Under the pieces are notes generated by a model. The model was given only the letters and a program-made list of their open reading frames with translations. It searched no databases and was not told the DNA's origin. A DNA stretch of 64,000 nt, from positions 2,294,001-2,358,000 of the forward strand of contig OW203983.1 of assembly GCA_934047225.1 (NCBI GenBank). Direction: 5' to 3'. Source of the stretch: Ypsolopha sequella. Taxonomy: Eukaryota; Arthropoda; Insecta; Lepidoptera; Ypsolophidae. Shown piece after piece: positions 1 through 11,700 of the stretch (position 1 is its first letter; each line of letters opens with the position of its first letter). Position numbers and translations under genes: made by a program.

Positions 1-387
1 TCGCGCTTCCGGAACAGTTAATACAAACCAAACTGAACCTAACTGTTATCATATCACTGGTATTTTATATTACAGACATAGTAATAAGAAAAATGTCGGT
101 AACGAGTCAGTGTCCCCATTTTCTAGCAAATAAACGATAGTCTAACGTCTAATTAAAATAGTTTAGTAATAAAATGATCCAGACGACAACGAGACGGACA
201 AAGACAACGCACATCTGCGCAAGAGTTGCCTGCCAAAACAATAACTCAAGCTCTGTTAGGGTTAACATCTACAATGGTTAGACTACTGTGTTTCTGACCC
301 CCAACTGTATGTTACAGAGACCACGGCAGCAGCCTCAACTCCTAGAAGATCATAACGACCACTCTTAATTTCACTTTTGACTGACTT

Positions 388-638
388 AATGTGACTTTTT
401 GATCATCGTCCAAATTCATACTGGAGGCTTGGTAAGTGATCAGCATCAGGGATCGATAACCATTTTTGTGAAATTCGTATTATGAAAGTCCCAGTCCTGA
501 GTGAATCATTATGGGGAGTCGAAATTTCATTTTATGAATTTTACAAAAATCGTTATTGGTTCATGGTGCTGATCACTTACCAAGGCTCAAGTATGAATTT
601 GGACGATGTTTACAAATTCACATTGTATAAAGAAGTGG
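388..638. mobile_element. MITE family M1, copy A
   Basis: Terminal inverted repeats of about 60 bp: the left arm holds 'atcgtccaaattcatactgg' followed by 'cttggtaagtgatcagcatc', and the right arm holds the inverse ending 'gtatgaatttggacgatg'. The interior contains a second imperfect inverted pair around 'gtcgaaatttcat'. Related copies lie at 2681-2914 and 47402-47663. The outer end (tacaatgtgaa) is decayed compared with copy C. No ORF. Confidence 0.75.
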
Positions 639-639
639 T

Positions 640-1539
640 TAAGCTGTAATTTTTCCCCACCATGAAGAAGATACACACGATTTTGAGCCAAACCGCGACC
701 GTGTACAGAAGGGTAAGCGGGAAGAGGAATCATAGTCAACAGAGGGTAATTTTGAAATAAGTAGAAAAAACTGGCTGACGTTACGAGTATTATTTAAGAA
801 CTCTTAGTTGGGCTATTATTGTTATCGCAGTTAATTATTGTATTCGCCGTTTTTCTTTTCTTCAAAAGCAAACTTTACTAAACTTTTTTTTGCTTTTGCT
901 CTAATTATGACCTTTTTTTAAGTTCGGTTTTTAAGCTTCTTGAGTCGGAATATTTTTAAAAGCGAAAATTCTGTGGTCTATTTTAATATTTTCTAGTTTT
1001 TTTTTTTGCTCAGTCATTGTTCTCCAGATATTTTAAAAATGGCGCTATCAATTCAATTTGTGAAAAAAACTGACAATGACCTTTTTTCCCGCTTACCCTT
1101 CTTGTACATCCCCCAATCCCCCAAGGACCACCTTGACCCTATAGGAATATCAATACCATGTGGTGGAAATCAAGGCCTCGTCGGGGCACGGTCTATTATA
1201 GCGCGATCGCTCGTCGATCACCCACCTCACGTATGAGCAGTTGCCCAACCCCCTACCGCCCCGACCCCTCTAGTTCTGATCCTAGCTACGCCATTGAGCT
1301 TATGTTTTAATAATATGAAAGATTTATGAGCTAATATGAGGGCTCGACTGTGGATGTACCACCATCTTATGAGACCACCTAAGTAATTCGGGGGAGAGTA
1401 AGAGAACAAACAGCTCACAGGCAAAAAACCGGGAGGCCCATGCCTGGGACAGATGGATGGCGGTATATCCATCCCTAATAGCCGGGCCTTATATGGAACA
1501 GACTGGTGACGGGTAGCGGCGTCACTGCCCAGCGTGTGT
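640..1539. other. Gene-free AT-rich interval
   Basis: T-rich sequence at 840-1010, then a mixed block at 1200-1500. The ORFs here (76 and 81 codons) have no recognisable motifs or coding character. Nothing else assigned. Confidence 0.5.
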
Positions 1540-1645
1540 GAGTACGGGCAATTCTTCCAGGATGACCGCCGGTAATGGCAATGTCCTGGAAAGGCTTATG
1601 TCCAGCAGTGGATGAACGAGGCTGATGGATGGATGAGAGCTTTGT
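1540..1645 (+). mobile_element. LINE 3' tail fragment
   Basis: Contains 'aaaggcttatgtccagcagt' followed by 'ggctgatggatggatgag'. This is the usual 3' end of lepidopteran RTE-like LINEs, which finish in a short (TGATGG)n/(GATGAT)n tail. No coding sequence remains. The tail resembles the (ATC)n end of the large LINE at 29042-33152. Confidence 0.6.
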
Positions 1646-2680
1646 CATAGTTGTTATTCTTTGTTATCTGAAGAAGGATACTTAAGACTGGCTGAGGGGA
1701 AGCCGACTTTTGGCTGCTTCCTTGGCAACTTGAAATTTAGTTTTTAGTCGTAACGGATATCACATACATACTCGTATTGGAATAGTTATGTTTGTCGACA
1801 TTGGCTAACAATTACCATTGGTCTGGCGCCAGCCTAGTTTATAGATTTTGCCACACAAGACTTAAGTCTGCGTGCTCGCTCCATGTACCTTGTTGCGACG
1901 TGTGCGCGAGCGCAGCGTGCCAGCAGTGCAATGCGACTCAAGTAGTTTATGAAAGGCACGGCAAAATAAAAATATAACGATATACAAAATGTCAGATGAC
2001 GAGTGAAAATGTCACTATCGATTTCTCAACCCTTATCATTCATATAAGGGACTTAATTAGCTTTACAATTTTCAGTTACTATTATTTCTTATTATAGTAC
2101 GTAGCCCGTTTCATCAAAGAAGATCACCATCTGTTATACAATAATTGCTGCAACTAGTTTCGGATTAACTTTTTATTTACCAAACTAGATGACGCTATTT
2201 AAACGAAATAATTAAATATTTCTAATAATGAACAGCCGCCACGTTGGTTATTGTATACGCTACAAAATTCAAAGTGTTTTGTGTTTTTCTTTTAAACAAT
2301 CGTTCGTGAACGTCTATAGGCTTTCATCGCCAGGAATTATTATTTGCCATGTAACTTCTAACTTTTAACAGTAGAAAAGTAAATTCCAAAAATATTGAAA
2401 TGAAGATAACTTTTTTCCGACAACCGACTTTAATGAAACAAAGCCTATATTCTAATCCAAATTGCGCTCTGTCCACCTGTGAAAACTACATGATAATCCG
2501 TTCAGTAGTTTCGGAGGTGTGCGCAAACAAACAAACATACAGACCGACACAAAAGAATTCTAAAAACCGCCGCTTTTTGTTCTATTACTCTTATTTAGTC
2601 ACCCCCTTTCTATTTTTATTACTTTTCTTCAATGTACAGACACACCGGGTTCTACTCTTTTATTAATACTGGTTAATAAA
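1646..2680. other. Gene-free interval with one repeat fragment
   Basis: At 2490-2545 'ttcagtagtttcggaggtgt' followed by 'gcgcaaacaaacaaacatac' matches a widely dispersed lepidopteran repeat motif. The rest is AT-rich with no supported gene. Confidence 0.4.
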
Positions 2681-2914
2681 ATTCATACTGGTGGCTTGGT
2701 AAGTGATCAGTATCATGCATCAATAACAATTTTGGTGAAATTTGCAAAATGAAATTTCGACTCCCCATAGTGATTCACTCGGGGCTGGAACTGAATTTAT
2801 ATGGGAAGCCGAAATTTCATTATACGAATTTGACAAAAATTGTTACTCATCCAAGATACTGATCACTTATCAAGCCTCCAGTATGAATTTGGACGATGAT
2901 CAAAAAGTCACCTT
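2681..2914. mobile_element. MITE family M1, copy B (left end truncated)
   Basis: Same arms as copy A ('ttcatactggtggcttggta' on the left; 'gtatgaatttggacgatgat' on the right) and the same interior. The outermost ~40 bp of the left arm are missing. The right end runs to 'caccttgta', matching copy C. Confidence 0.75.
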
Positions 2915-3299
2915 GTATGTATTGATATGATGTGTGACGTAACGCATCAGGCACAAATCGGCCGAACTCACGCTCGCCGATATAGGATACCGGATAACTA
3001 AGCAACCACAAATCGTATTAATAGTATACAGACGCGTAACGCGCTCCGTGCGTATCGTGCGTGCGTACCACACCATTAGTTGCAGCGGTCGTCTGTCCAT
3101 CAAACCCGTGATGTCGGCGGCGACAGCTCGCGCTTTTAACTAGATTTTAGCCCTCTTAATTTTCTTTATCGCTTAAACAATAAATCGCAGATCAGATCGT
3201 GGCTCGGATCTATCTTACACATTATACTGTATTCATTCTAGATTTTTTCGCAGCGAAAGACATAATTCTATTCTAATTATTTGATACTGCTGCTCAAGG

Positions 3300-3480
3300 A
3301 TTTAAAAATCGTTATTGTTTTCGTAATCAGCGACCCGATAAACCATACAAACGATACCCATGTTGATTTTTAGACTTTGTCACCCCATTTCCCCCTTTTA
3401 GGGGTTGAATTCTGAAAAAGCCTTTTTCACTGCCAATAAACGTATCTGGATGAAACTTGGATGGCCTGCCTGCACGTCTT
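3300..3480 (-). repeat. Inverted fragment of the ~145-bp repeat found at 11265-11700
   Basis: Read on the minus strand it gives 'ccctaaaagggggaaatggg' and 'tatcgtttgtatggtttatc', the core of the tandem units at 11265-11700. A single partial copy. Confidence 0.6.
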
Positions 3481-5035
3481 CATTCAAGTCATACGGTCGA
3501 TGGATTGGTGTAATGGCCATGTCGTTTAAGAGACATTAGACAAAATAAACCTGTCGACATAATTATTACGGACACCGTATTGTATAAATGTAGGCACTAC
3601 CAAAGAATATTTGTGTGCGCTTCTCCTTTAAATGTAGTTATGTATAATAATTAGGTACAAAATATACATGTCATTTTTTGTAAAGGTATTTTGCTTCTCT
3701 TGCTAATATTTAATGTGGAGATGAAGTTTTTTTTTTTCATAGTTTCAAAACGACGTCATCTTTGGCCAAATCGAGATAGTAGGCGTTTACCGAGAACACA
3801 ATCAACATGGGATTAAGAATCTGCGCTATTCGATTTTATTGTTCGATTATATATCAACCGATCTACCGATCTATGCATCGTAAAACGGACTCTATTTCGA
3901 AACATTGCAGTTAAAAATATAAAAGCACTTCCAGAACAGAGATCGATTCTTGGTACAGTTTACACTAACAATTCTCGGCCTGATTACTAATGCTATCTAA
4001 GATTGGTACAGCGTTATATAGATCGGGAGCAACAAGGGAGCAAAATTTTGCCTAATCGCAGTGGTAAAAATGCTATTACAGCTCGACGACGTGTGGGCAC
4101 ACATACACACGCACACACACACATACAGAAGTGGAGGCTAGACGTGAACTGTGGCAGGCAACATGCTTCCTCCACTCACTTCGGAGGAACGTCAGCTACC
4201 AATAGCCAGCCTGCAAATCCCCTAACCGGTTGTAATTAAATATACATATTTTAATTCTATTTACACATTTTATTTAGATTTTTATTTAAATAGGATTTTA
4301 ATATAGATATACCCTTAAATTATACATAAATAAATGAAAAATTGGAACTTAAAATGTATTTCGGCCTTTCATCAACTTATTATTATTTATTTATTTAAAT
4401 TGTATGACATTACAGATAATTCTATTTCGTAATACAATTGCATAATCTTAAATCAAGTTAAACATAGGTAAATTAGATTGCAGTAATTATAGTAGATATT
4501 TCACAGGTATTAGGACAACTCTTTCAAATACTTTCAACCATCACACGCACAGTACTTCAAACATTCTTTTGCTACATTCACAATCCTATCAGCGAACAAG
4601 ACACACTCTGGTACTGGTACTGACGACTGGTAGTCACGAGCGGAGACATCCTGCGGGCGCCTTTACGCGACCTTGGCACAGAAAGGAGGTTTTGTTTCCG
4701 AACTCGCAGGTACTTCCTCGGCACGAAGAGATTACAGACATGACCGGTGATCTCGGGGCAGTGAGATTCTCCTCGAATCATTCGGCAAACTGTCACCATA
4801 TGTTCGCTATGTTCGCTGCTACGGCACACCTCTAATGAATTGTACCCAAGGAGACTCTCTGTCCCGTCTATCAAGGCAAAGTTTTTAATAGCCAAAAGGC
4901 AAAGAACAAAGAAAGCCAATAAAAAAAAAAAGCACTAAGGTTCATTGGACTTTTATAGATAATGGAAACCTTCGTGCGCGAGTTACCTATGAATAAAAGA
5001 ATCCCTTACAAAATATATCCCTAATAAGAGAAAAA
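3481..5035. other. Gene-free interval with CA microsatellite
   Basis: A short (CA)n-rich stretch lies near 4098-4124. At 4947-4987 'ttcgtgcgcgagt' matches the end of the R5 repeat family (complete copy at 59156-59459). The ORFs of 78, 88 and 113 codons here show no domain and overlap on both strands. Confidence 0.4.
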
Positions 5036-5945
5036 GAAATAGTTCCGTTCGGAATTGCGGCTCGGCCTCTTGCTTCGCCAAAGACAGTTTAACGGAGGAT
5101 CCATTTAGAGAACAATAAATAGTTTCGTTCAAACCAGAGTCGAAATAAATACGTTCTAGTATAACTATGGGTCCGAAAAATATTGACAGAATCGATTGTC
5201 CTCACAAAAACAAAATCAACGCGGGCAAACGCTACTATTAAAAACTGTTCTGTAAAATAAAATAGTTGTGTCCGTCCGTTCATTGTAGATTCCAAAAAAA
5301 ATACTTTATATTTTAATCGGTATTTCATGCATCACGCAAAAACTACTGAACCACTGAAACTGCTGTCGACTAGCTGTTTGACCATTGAAACCGTACGTTT
5401 TAAGCTGTCAAATGCTTACGATTATCCTACACAATTGCAACCCAAAGGTTGCAGTTTAGGGTTCGGTTTCTCATCATCATATCATGAATCATGGAGAGAA
5501 CCGTGTTTGTCTGTGTGTCATTAAGGCCTTTTGTCTCAGGAAAGGCTAAGGGTGAATAAGGTTCGATATTGAAATGAATATCGAGTACTAAAGTCAGCAA
5601 TGGTAAAAAAAAAACGGTCAAGCGCGAGTCAGACTAGTCTTTCGTCAGTTTAAGGTTTTTCACAGATTACTCTTAATCTGTACCAAAAATTAGTGCACAA
5701 TTATAAAATAGTGTCGATCAGAAAAGCAGCTCTGCCTGCGGCTTCTTTAGGAAACGTGTCTTGGTCTCGGCCAAAGACACTTTACATGGGAATCAAATTA
5801 GAGATGATAACAACCAAAAACACTCCAAACCAGAGTCAGGTCAACTGCGTACTAAAAAATAAATGGTCTGCAAAATATTTACAGATTCGATACAACATGC
5901 AAAAACTTGATAAACACGGGCGAAGCCGCGGGCAAAACCTAATAT
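5036..5945 (+). repeat. Partial units of the Helitron-like ~80-bp repeat
   Basis: 5041-5250 and 5690-5945 carry isolated units ('gcggctcggcctcttgcttc', 'gcctgcggcttctttaggaa') and the same downstream segment ('tgggtccgaaaaatattgac') that follows the last unit of the 6440-7958 array. The second ends in 'gggcgaagccgcgggcaaaa', a decayed version of the CTAG terminus at 7955-7958. The block 5256-5689 between them has no supported feature. Confidence 0.5.
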
Positions 5946-6439
5946 ATAGAAAATATATTAAACGAGACCGTATCTGTACAAGGAAAATGTTTTGAAAATC
6001 GTAATGGTTGTGTAAATGATTATCCATTTAGATATTCTAACACAAATTTCTGTCTGTCTGTGAGTGAACGCATGACGCAAAACGTATTTTCAAAAGTTTT
6101 GGTGTGGTGAACTTAGTAGAATCAATACATAGGATTTTTTTTTACTGCAGGAAATTATCTGTCTGTTTGTGCAGGCTAATCTCCCAAAACAACTTAACCA
6201 ATTTTTTCGGGACTTTCATTGGCATTTAGAGGACTTCTAAAATAATCTTTAAGTTAGCACAAAATATCAATTAGTTCGCCTAATCACAATTTTCTGTTTC
6301 TTTGTCTCAAAAACACGAGTCGTTTCACAGGTAATTTTCATAACATCAAACATGGGTAATATAGCAGTGCAAGATCCTCAGATAAAATTTAACTGAGGCA
6401 AGACCAATTGCGTTCCGAACATCATCATTTGCAACATTA
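5946..6439. other. Gene-free interval
   Basis: AT-rich DNA with 'tctgtctgtctgtgagtgaa'-type dispersed motifs near 6045. No supported gene or bounded element. Confidence 0.35.
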
Positions 6440-7958
6440 ACATTATAACTTATATTCTAGAGAATCAAATACGAGATTAAGAAATAATTTCGTTCGGAAA
6501 TGTGGCTCGGCCTTCGGCCCCGGCAAAGACACTTTAGCGGAGAGTAATTGAAAGAACAAAAAATTTATGTTTGGAAACGCGGCTCGGCCTTCGGCCTCGC
6601 CAAAGACACTTTACCTAGGAAAAAAAAATCGTAATCAATCAATTATTTCAACCTATCTACAGACACTACCTAAGAATCTAATTCGAGATCAAAAAATTAT
6701 TTCGTTCGGCAACGCGGCTCGGGCTTCGGCCTCGCCAAAGACACTTTACCTGAGGATCAAATACGAGATCAAGAAATAATTTCGTTCGGAAATGCAACTT
6801 GGCCTTCGGCCTCGTCAAAGACACTTTAGCAGGCGATCAATGGGGAGAACAAGATATAGGTAGGTTTTTTCGTTCGGAAACGCGGAGAAGCCGAACTGAG
6901 AATCATAGAAGAGATCAAGATATAGTTTCGTTCGGAAAAGCGGCTCGGCCTTCGGCTTCACCAAAGACACTTCACCTGGGAACCAAATAAGAGATCAAAA
7001 AATAATTTCGTTCGGAAACGCGGCTCGGCCTTCGGCCTCGCCAAAGACACTTTACCTGGGAATCAAATATGAGATCAAGAAATAATTCCGTTGGGAAACG
7101 CGGCCCGGCCTACGGCCTCGCCAAAGACACTTTACCTGAGAATCAAATACGAGATCAAGAAATAATTTCATTCGGATATGCAACTTGGCCTTCGGCCTCG
7201 CCAAAGGCACTTTAGCAGAGGATCAATTGGGAAAATAAGATATAGTTTTCGTTCGGAAACGCGGCGAAAATAGTTTCGTTCGAAAACGCGGCTCGGCCTT
7301 CGGCCTCACGCCAAAGACGCTTTACTTAAAATCTAATTCGAGATCAAAAAAATATTTCGTTATGAAACGCAGCTCGGCCTTCGGCCTCGCCAAAGACACT
7401 TAACCTGGGAATCAAATACTAGATCAAGAAATATATCCGTTCGAAAACGCGGCTCGGCCTTCGGCCTCGCCAAAGACACTTTACCTGAGTACCAAATACG
7501 AAATCAAGAAATCATTTTGATTGGAAACGTGGTTCAGCCTTTGGCCTCGCCAAAGACACTTTAACAGGGGATCTATACCGAGAACAAGAAATAGTTTCGT
7601 TCGGAAACGCGGCTTGGCCTTCGGTTTCGCTAAAGTCACTTTAGTGGAGGATCAAATCGGAGAACAATAAATATTTTAGTTCGTAAACGCGGCTCGACTT
7701 TCGGTCTTGCCAAAGATACTTTTTTTTTTAAAATTCAAAAAAAATTTACACCTGGGAATCAAATAGGAGGTCAAAAAATAATTTTGTTCGGAAACGCGGC
7801 TCGGCTTCTGGCTTCGCCAAAGACAGTTTAACAGTTTCGATCAAACCAGAGTCCAATTAAATACGTTCTGTAGAATTAAGGGTCCGAAAAATATTGAAAG
7901 ATTCGATTGTCTTCACAAAAACTAAACCAACGCGGAAAAAGCCGCGGGCAAAAGCTAG
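6440..7958 (+). repeat. Degenerate tandem array (~80 bp unit, ~16 copies) ending in a Helitron-like terminus
   Basis: Units contain 'atttcgttcggaaacgcggc' followed by 'ggccttcggcctcgccaaag' and 'acactttacc'. They recur about every 80-85 bp, with some double-length gaps, from 6462 to about 7800. The GC-rich core is itself a short palindrome. After the last unit a unique segment ends in 'gccgcgggcaaaagctagt', CTAG at 7955-7958. That hairpin-plus-CTAG-T ending is common to lepidopteran Helitron-like elements. I infer a non-autonomous Helitron-like element with an expanded internal minisatellite; its 5' end was not located. Confidence 0.6.
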
Positions 7959-7959
7959 T

Positions 7960-8354
7960 TTATAATAAATTATCTATTTTTTTAATTTACCCTTCTAAGA
8001 CCATAACCCAAATTAAATACCCAACAGTTTGCATTTACTAAGTCGAAAGAATTGAAGGAGGCCTATGCCACGAGGCATACCATCCCCAATTCATTCCACT
8101 ATGTTCGGTCTATTGCTACTCTTAGTTCAGTAAAACCCTGTGTGTGTTTGAGTTCATCTTCCCAGATAGCAGACATTACAGAAAATTTTATGCACCTGAG
8201 TGTTATCTTGTGAGATTAACTCTCGATCTCGGTTGTGTTCCATAATCATCTCGAGAGAATATGACATCTTCTTAGAGGGTTGGGGGTGAGGAAAACTCCT
8301 CCCATAAAGTTTTTTTTACACGACTGCCCCCCCAAAAATGGAGTGTATTATTTT
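7960..8354. other. Gene-free interval with possible LINE tail
   Basis: 8045-8110 ('gaattgaaggaggcctatgc') resembles lepidopteran LINE 3' ends. Nothing else recognised. Confidence 0.35.
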
Positions 8355-8357
8355 AAT

Positions 8358-8434
8358 GATACCCAGTGCAGTCGGGGGACAGACAAAACAACATGTATCC
8401 AATGTAGAGCTGTCCCCTGACTGCACTGGGTGTC
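8358..8434. repeat. Short near-perfect hairpin (MITE remnant or miRNA-like)
   Basis: Arms 8358-8382 ('acccagtgcagtcgggggac' core) and 8410-8434 pair over about 25 bp. The only irregularities would be G.U pairs if transcribed. The loop is 27 nt. Size and shape suit either a tiny MITE or a pre-miRNA-like hairpin; no neighbouring feature decides between them. Confidence 0.5.
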
Positions 8435-9076
8435 ATAACTATGTTAATTTGGAAATTATGGCAGTGGTGTTGTAGGGACAAAAGTATTTATTAACATAGA
8501 CAGAAAGCTCTTGATGTGACTTCAATGCATAGCTTGTCAAGTCAGTTGTCTCCCCGGCGCCTATGGTGCGCCTGCACATTTTGTATAACATCTACTCGCA
8601 AATAAATATCAATTCATTCACAACTTTAATTTCCTGAATTCCAATAGCTAAAGTGTTTTTTATTATTTATTTTTAAGATTAACATTATTAGACACCTGAT
8701 CCTAAGAGAATTGTTTTAAGATATTTAACAATTAGACATCTTCATAGGGGGCTGGGAGGAAGGGAGGGGGGAGGTAAACCCCAATAAAGTCGACATAATT
8801 AGAAACCTGATCCTAAGAAAATTGTTTTGAGACATGGACTTCTATTATAAGTGGCCATTAATATTTATAGTATACCAAGTGGTCAGGGTTAAACTTTGGA
8901 TATGAGACTTTTGAATATTATAGGTTAAATGACTCATTTCTAGTATGTTTTTGAAATCACAAGAGTTAGAAAATGCACCTATTTGAAAATTTTGAGGTTA
9001 AATCACTTTATTTGATACTTTTTATTGGTTTAGTGACACTAACTTACTTATACAATAGCTTTGGCACTACGGGAAG

Positions 9077-9222
9077 TGCAGCCCCTTTGCCCTTGCGTAA
9101 CAAAACACAGGCACCCATGTTCACCTCCACAGCTTCAGTTTGCTGGTCGCCTTCGGTGACCAACTTTAGCCGCTGCGGCTCACACGGATGAATGCACTTT
9201 GTTACGGCGGGCAGGGGCTGTC
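9077..9222. mobile_element. Foldback (MITE-like) repeat
   Basis: The left end 'cagcccctttgcccttgcgt' and the right end 'acggcgggcaggggctg' are inverted copies with small differences, about 28 bp each, around a GC-richer core containing 'gccttcggtgaccaacttta'. No ORF; target-site duplication not resolved. Confidence 0.5.
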
Positions 9223-9666
9223 TTCCCTCTGCTCCTCCGGCTTTTAATATACACTCTTAGAGTAGTAGCCACAAGACTGCGTCGAGTCAGGTTCTCTGAT
9301 TCAGTTTGGTTGGTTTGGTTCTCTGATTCAACCTACATTCAACGAAGTTGGGGCGCTCTAAATTAACTCATAGCAAAATATGATAAAAGGTCTAATAAAG
9401 ACCCAAAGAAACCCCTACAATTACATTCAGACCAAAAATCAGATGTCCCCCTGCCATAGCCAACCCTTTCCTAGTAGCATTTCTCAAATTCAAGACAAAA
9501 AGTAGAAGGTCAATAGGCTTCATACGACGAAACATCTGTGTGAAATATTTTGAAATAAAATATGCTTGTCCTACACCTATGATTGTAAGCAAAACAGATC
9601 AAGTTTGTGACCAACTAACAAAGTAGTTCGCGTAGGGTATAGTACAGCAGAATCAAGGGTACAGAC

Positions 9667-9909
9667 CTGGTGCAGCGCGGTGAGGCCGTCTACATTCGCC
9701 GTATTAATATCCGCCCCCATTTTGAGGAGTCTCTGTACTTCCTCCTTGTCTCCAGAGGTGCACGCCGCGAGGAACACAATTCCCGAGGAGAACTGGATCC
9801 TCGAAGCCTGCTTTGGCGTCGGAGACTGCTTGTTGGTGTCGGATTCCTCCCATCGCTTCAGCTGCTCAGCGCGCTTGAATAGCGCCGAGGATGACCGCGT
9901 ATCCGTCAT
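9667..9909 (-). CDS. Mbs: Myosin phosphatase targeting subunit (MYPT/Mbs), first coding exon
   Basis: Encodes residues 1-81 of the regulatory subunit that docks protein phosphatase 1 onto myosin. The sequence has the family signature 'SALFKRAEQLKRWEES', then the PP1-docking RVxF-type motif 'RIQF' at about residues 37-40, then the start of the first ankyrin repeat, ending 'GADINTANVDGLTALHQ'. The ATG at 9909 has A at -3. An upstream in-frame TGA lies just before a GTG at 9936, so no earlier Met is possible in this frame. The exon ends after CAG at 9667, directly followed on the minus strand by a GT donor (gtctgt), phase 0. No acceptor or later exon is visible in the window, so most of the protein (further ankyrin repeats, C-terminal coiled coil) is encoded to the left. 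It is head to head with DIP2. Confidence 0.93.
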
Positions 9910-10624
9910 TTTAACTCGTAGCAAACCACTCGCCACTCAGTATGGTCCCTTCGAACACTTTTCACGTAGCATAGATTATGTTTTTATTGCATAAAGTACA
10001 CAAACGCCGAGTCCATAACTTAATGGCCAAAAAAGGAAACATGAAAGAAGAAACGATCCACAGAGGTAGAAACAAGCTCCTTTCATGCGGACATTGTTCC
10101 TCCAACTTGTTGAGTTGTTAGTACAGTACAACACTTACGATCACCGATTCTATACACATAACCAATAAACTACACTTTCAGCGTGGCAGCCATTACGAGA
10201 ATAATTTTACAGCCAACAAACTAGGTTCACCTATGCAAAAAGTAAAAACCCTACGACTGAGTGACAAAAATTAGTGAAAAAGCACCTTCTAGCTTCATTG
10301 CTAGCTAGCGACACCTTCCGGAGAAAAAAGCACTTACCAAAAATTGTTGCCATTAGATATAAATAATTATCGTCTTTAGCAAACTATTATAAAATGATAA
10401 AACACTGCACTTAATAGGTAATATATATCATAGGTAATATAATAGGTATTATCAGTTTGTTGACGCGATTTGTTGGGTCCATTTTGTCCATAGACTTAAG
10501 ATATACAAAAGCGTGAGCGCATCTACCCAAAAAAAAAAAACGCATTTTAGGGATATTCGACATACACCTCATACGACTAGGCTCAAAGTTAAATGAGCCC
10601 AACCGTTGCCGTTGCGGTGAAGGT
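9910..10624. promoter_or_regulatory. Probable 5' region of Mbs
   Basis: This is the sequence upstream of the Mbs start codon on the minus strand. At 10332-10337 a perfect GTAAGT donor is seen on the minus strand (exon side ending at 10338), so a noncoding first exon near 10338-10380 is possible, but I could not find a convincing acceptor between it and 9909. No promoter motif is claimed. Confidence 0.3.
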
Positions 10625-10880
10625 GTTGGTCGGCTCGGACATTACGGCCTCTCGTGCAGGCTCAGCGCGGGACGACTATCGCGCCACGCCAGCCTTAACG
10701 ACGTCATCCGCCGGGCCCTTGCCAGCGCCAATGTATGTGCTTCCTCAGAGCCTCTAGGCATTTGCCGTGACGATGGCCGGAGGCCCGACGGAATGACTTT
10801 GTTAGCCTGGAAAAATGGCTGGCCGCTTGTTTGGGACGTGACATGTATTATACACTCGCCCCATCCCATGAGTCTTTCAA
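10625..10880 (+). pseudogene. LINE-associated C-terminal domain fragment (PD-(D/E)XK-like)
   Basis: An open plus-strand frame reads 'RHASLNDVIRRALASANV', then 'RDDGRRPDGMTLLAW' and 'WPLVWDVTC'. This 'DG+RPDG-W-WDVTC' pattern is the conserved C-terminal block of a LINE-type reverse-transcriptase family found in insects and cnidarians, and it resembles a PD-(D/E)XK nuclease core. Only about 80 codons are left, without start or RT domain, so it is a dead fragment. The RT fragment at 54206-54935 looks like the N-terminal part of the same protein type. Confidence 0.65.
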
Positions 10881-11264
10881 CAGAACATTGGAAATGAATT
10901 TTGTACCTTATAAGTAATTATTAAATTTAATCATGAATATTTGCACACATGGCTATTTTTTTTTTAATAAACAACACAAAAGTACTCTATTTAAAGAAAA
11001 AACTCGATGTACCGATACATCGGAAAACATCGATGCACAGTCTCGATGTATTGCATTTAGCCATGGATGTATACGTAAATATAAATATATAGGGTATAGG
11101 TTCGTGCATTTAGCATTAGCATCTCTAAATATAAAAAAGATGGACTTAACGGGTGAAACGGGTGTCCAAAGTTTGTATGGGGAAGCAAAATTAGTAAGAC
11201 TATTTTATTCGAGACTTCACAGGAGTACTCCTATCCATAAATGAGTAAACATGTGTTTCAGGTT
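10881..11264. other. Gene-free interval
   Basis: Low-complexity A/T tracts and an ORF of 103 codons (10933-11244) without recognisable features. 'gatgtaccgatacatcggaa' at 11005 is a short palindromic stretch. Confidence 0.35.
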
Positions 11265-11700
11265 TTTTCAGAATTCAACCCCTAAAATGGGGAAATGGGG
11301 TGACAAAGTCTGAACACCAACATGGGTATCGTTTGTATGGTTTATCGGGTCGCTGATTACGAAAACAACAACGATTTTAAAATCCAACGGGATGGACGTG
11401 AAAAAGGCTTTTCCAGAATTCAACCCCTAAAAGGGGGAAATGGGGTGACAAAGTCTGAAAACCAACATGGGAATCGTTTGTATGGTTTATCGGGTCGCCG
11501 ATTACGAAAACAACAAAGATTTTAAAATCCAACGGGGTGGACGTAAAAAAGGCTTTTCCAGAATTCAACCCCTAAAAGGGGGAAATGGGGTGACAAAGTC
11601 TGAAAACCAACATAGGTATCGTTTGTATGGTTTATTGGGTCACTGATTACGAAAACAACAAAGATATCTAAATCCAATGTAGTGGACGTGAAATACCATC
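11265..11700 (+). repeat. Tandem repeat, ~145 bp x 3
   Basis: Three units starting near 11265, 11410 and 11553 share 'cagaattcaacccctaaaa', 'gggaaatggggtgacaaagt' and 'tatcgtttgtatggtttatc'. Differences are mostly point changes. Small ORFs of 63-67 codons arise from the repeat and are not genes. One inverted piece is at 3300-3480. Confidence 0.85.

Larger units (their letters stand above)
1..9666 (-). other. Mbs: First coding intron of Mbs (open at left edge)
   Basis: The Mbs coding exon at 9667-9909 ends in a GT donor read on the minus strand, so everything from 9666 down to base 1 should be its intron. I searched for the next ankyrin-repeat exon (the family continues with an A-C-I-D-D-N-L-D-type stretch) on the minus strand and saw none. 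The interval holds only MITEs, LINE tails, Helitron-like repeats and unassigned AT-rich DNA. Confidence 0.7.

Noticed and set aside
4003..4239. 78-codon ORF as a gene
   Set aside because: It runs through a CA microsatellite, and no domain or homologue is recognisable.
9577..9936. Mbs starting at 9936 and extending to 9577
   Set aside because: Base 9936 begins GTG, not ATG, and a TGA precedes it. After 9667 the frame runs past a GT donor into intron sequence without ankyrin similarity.
9670..9994. Plus-strand ORFs of 70 and 104 codons
   Set aside because: They are antisense shadows of the conserved Mbs exon.
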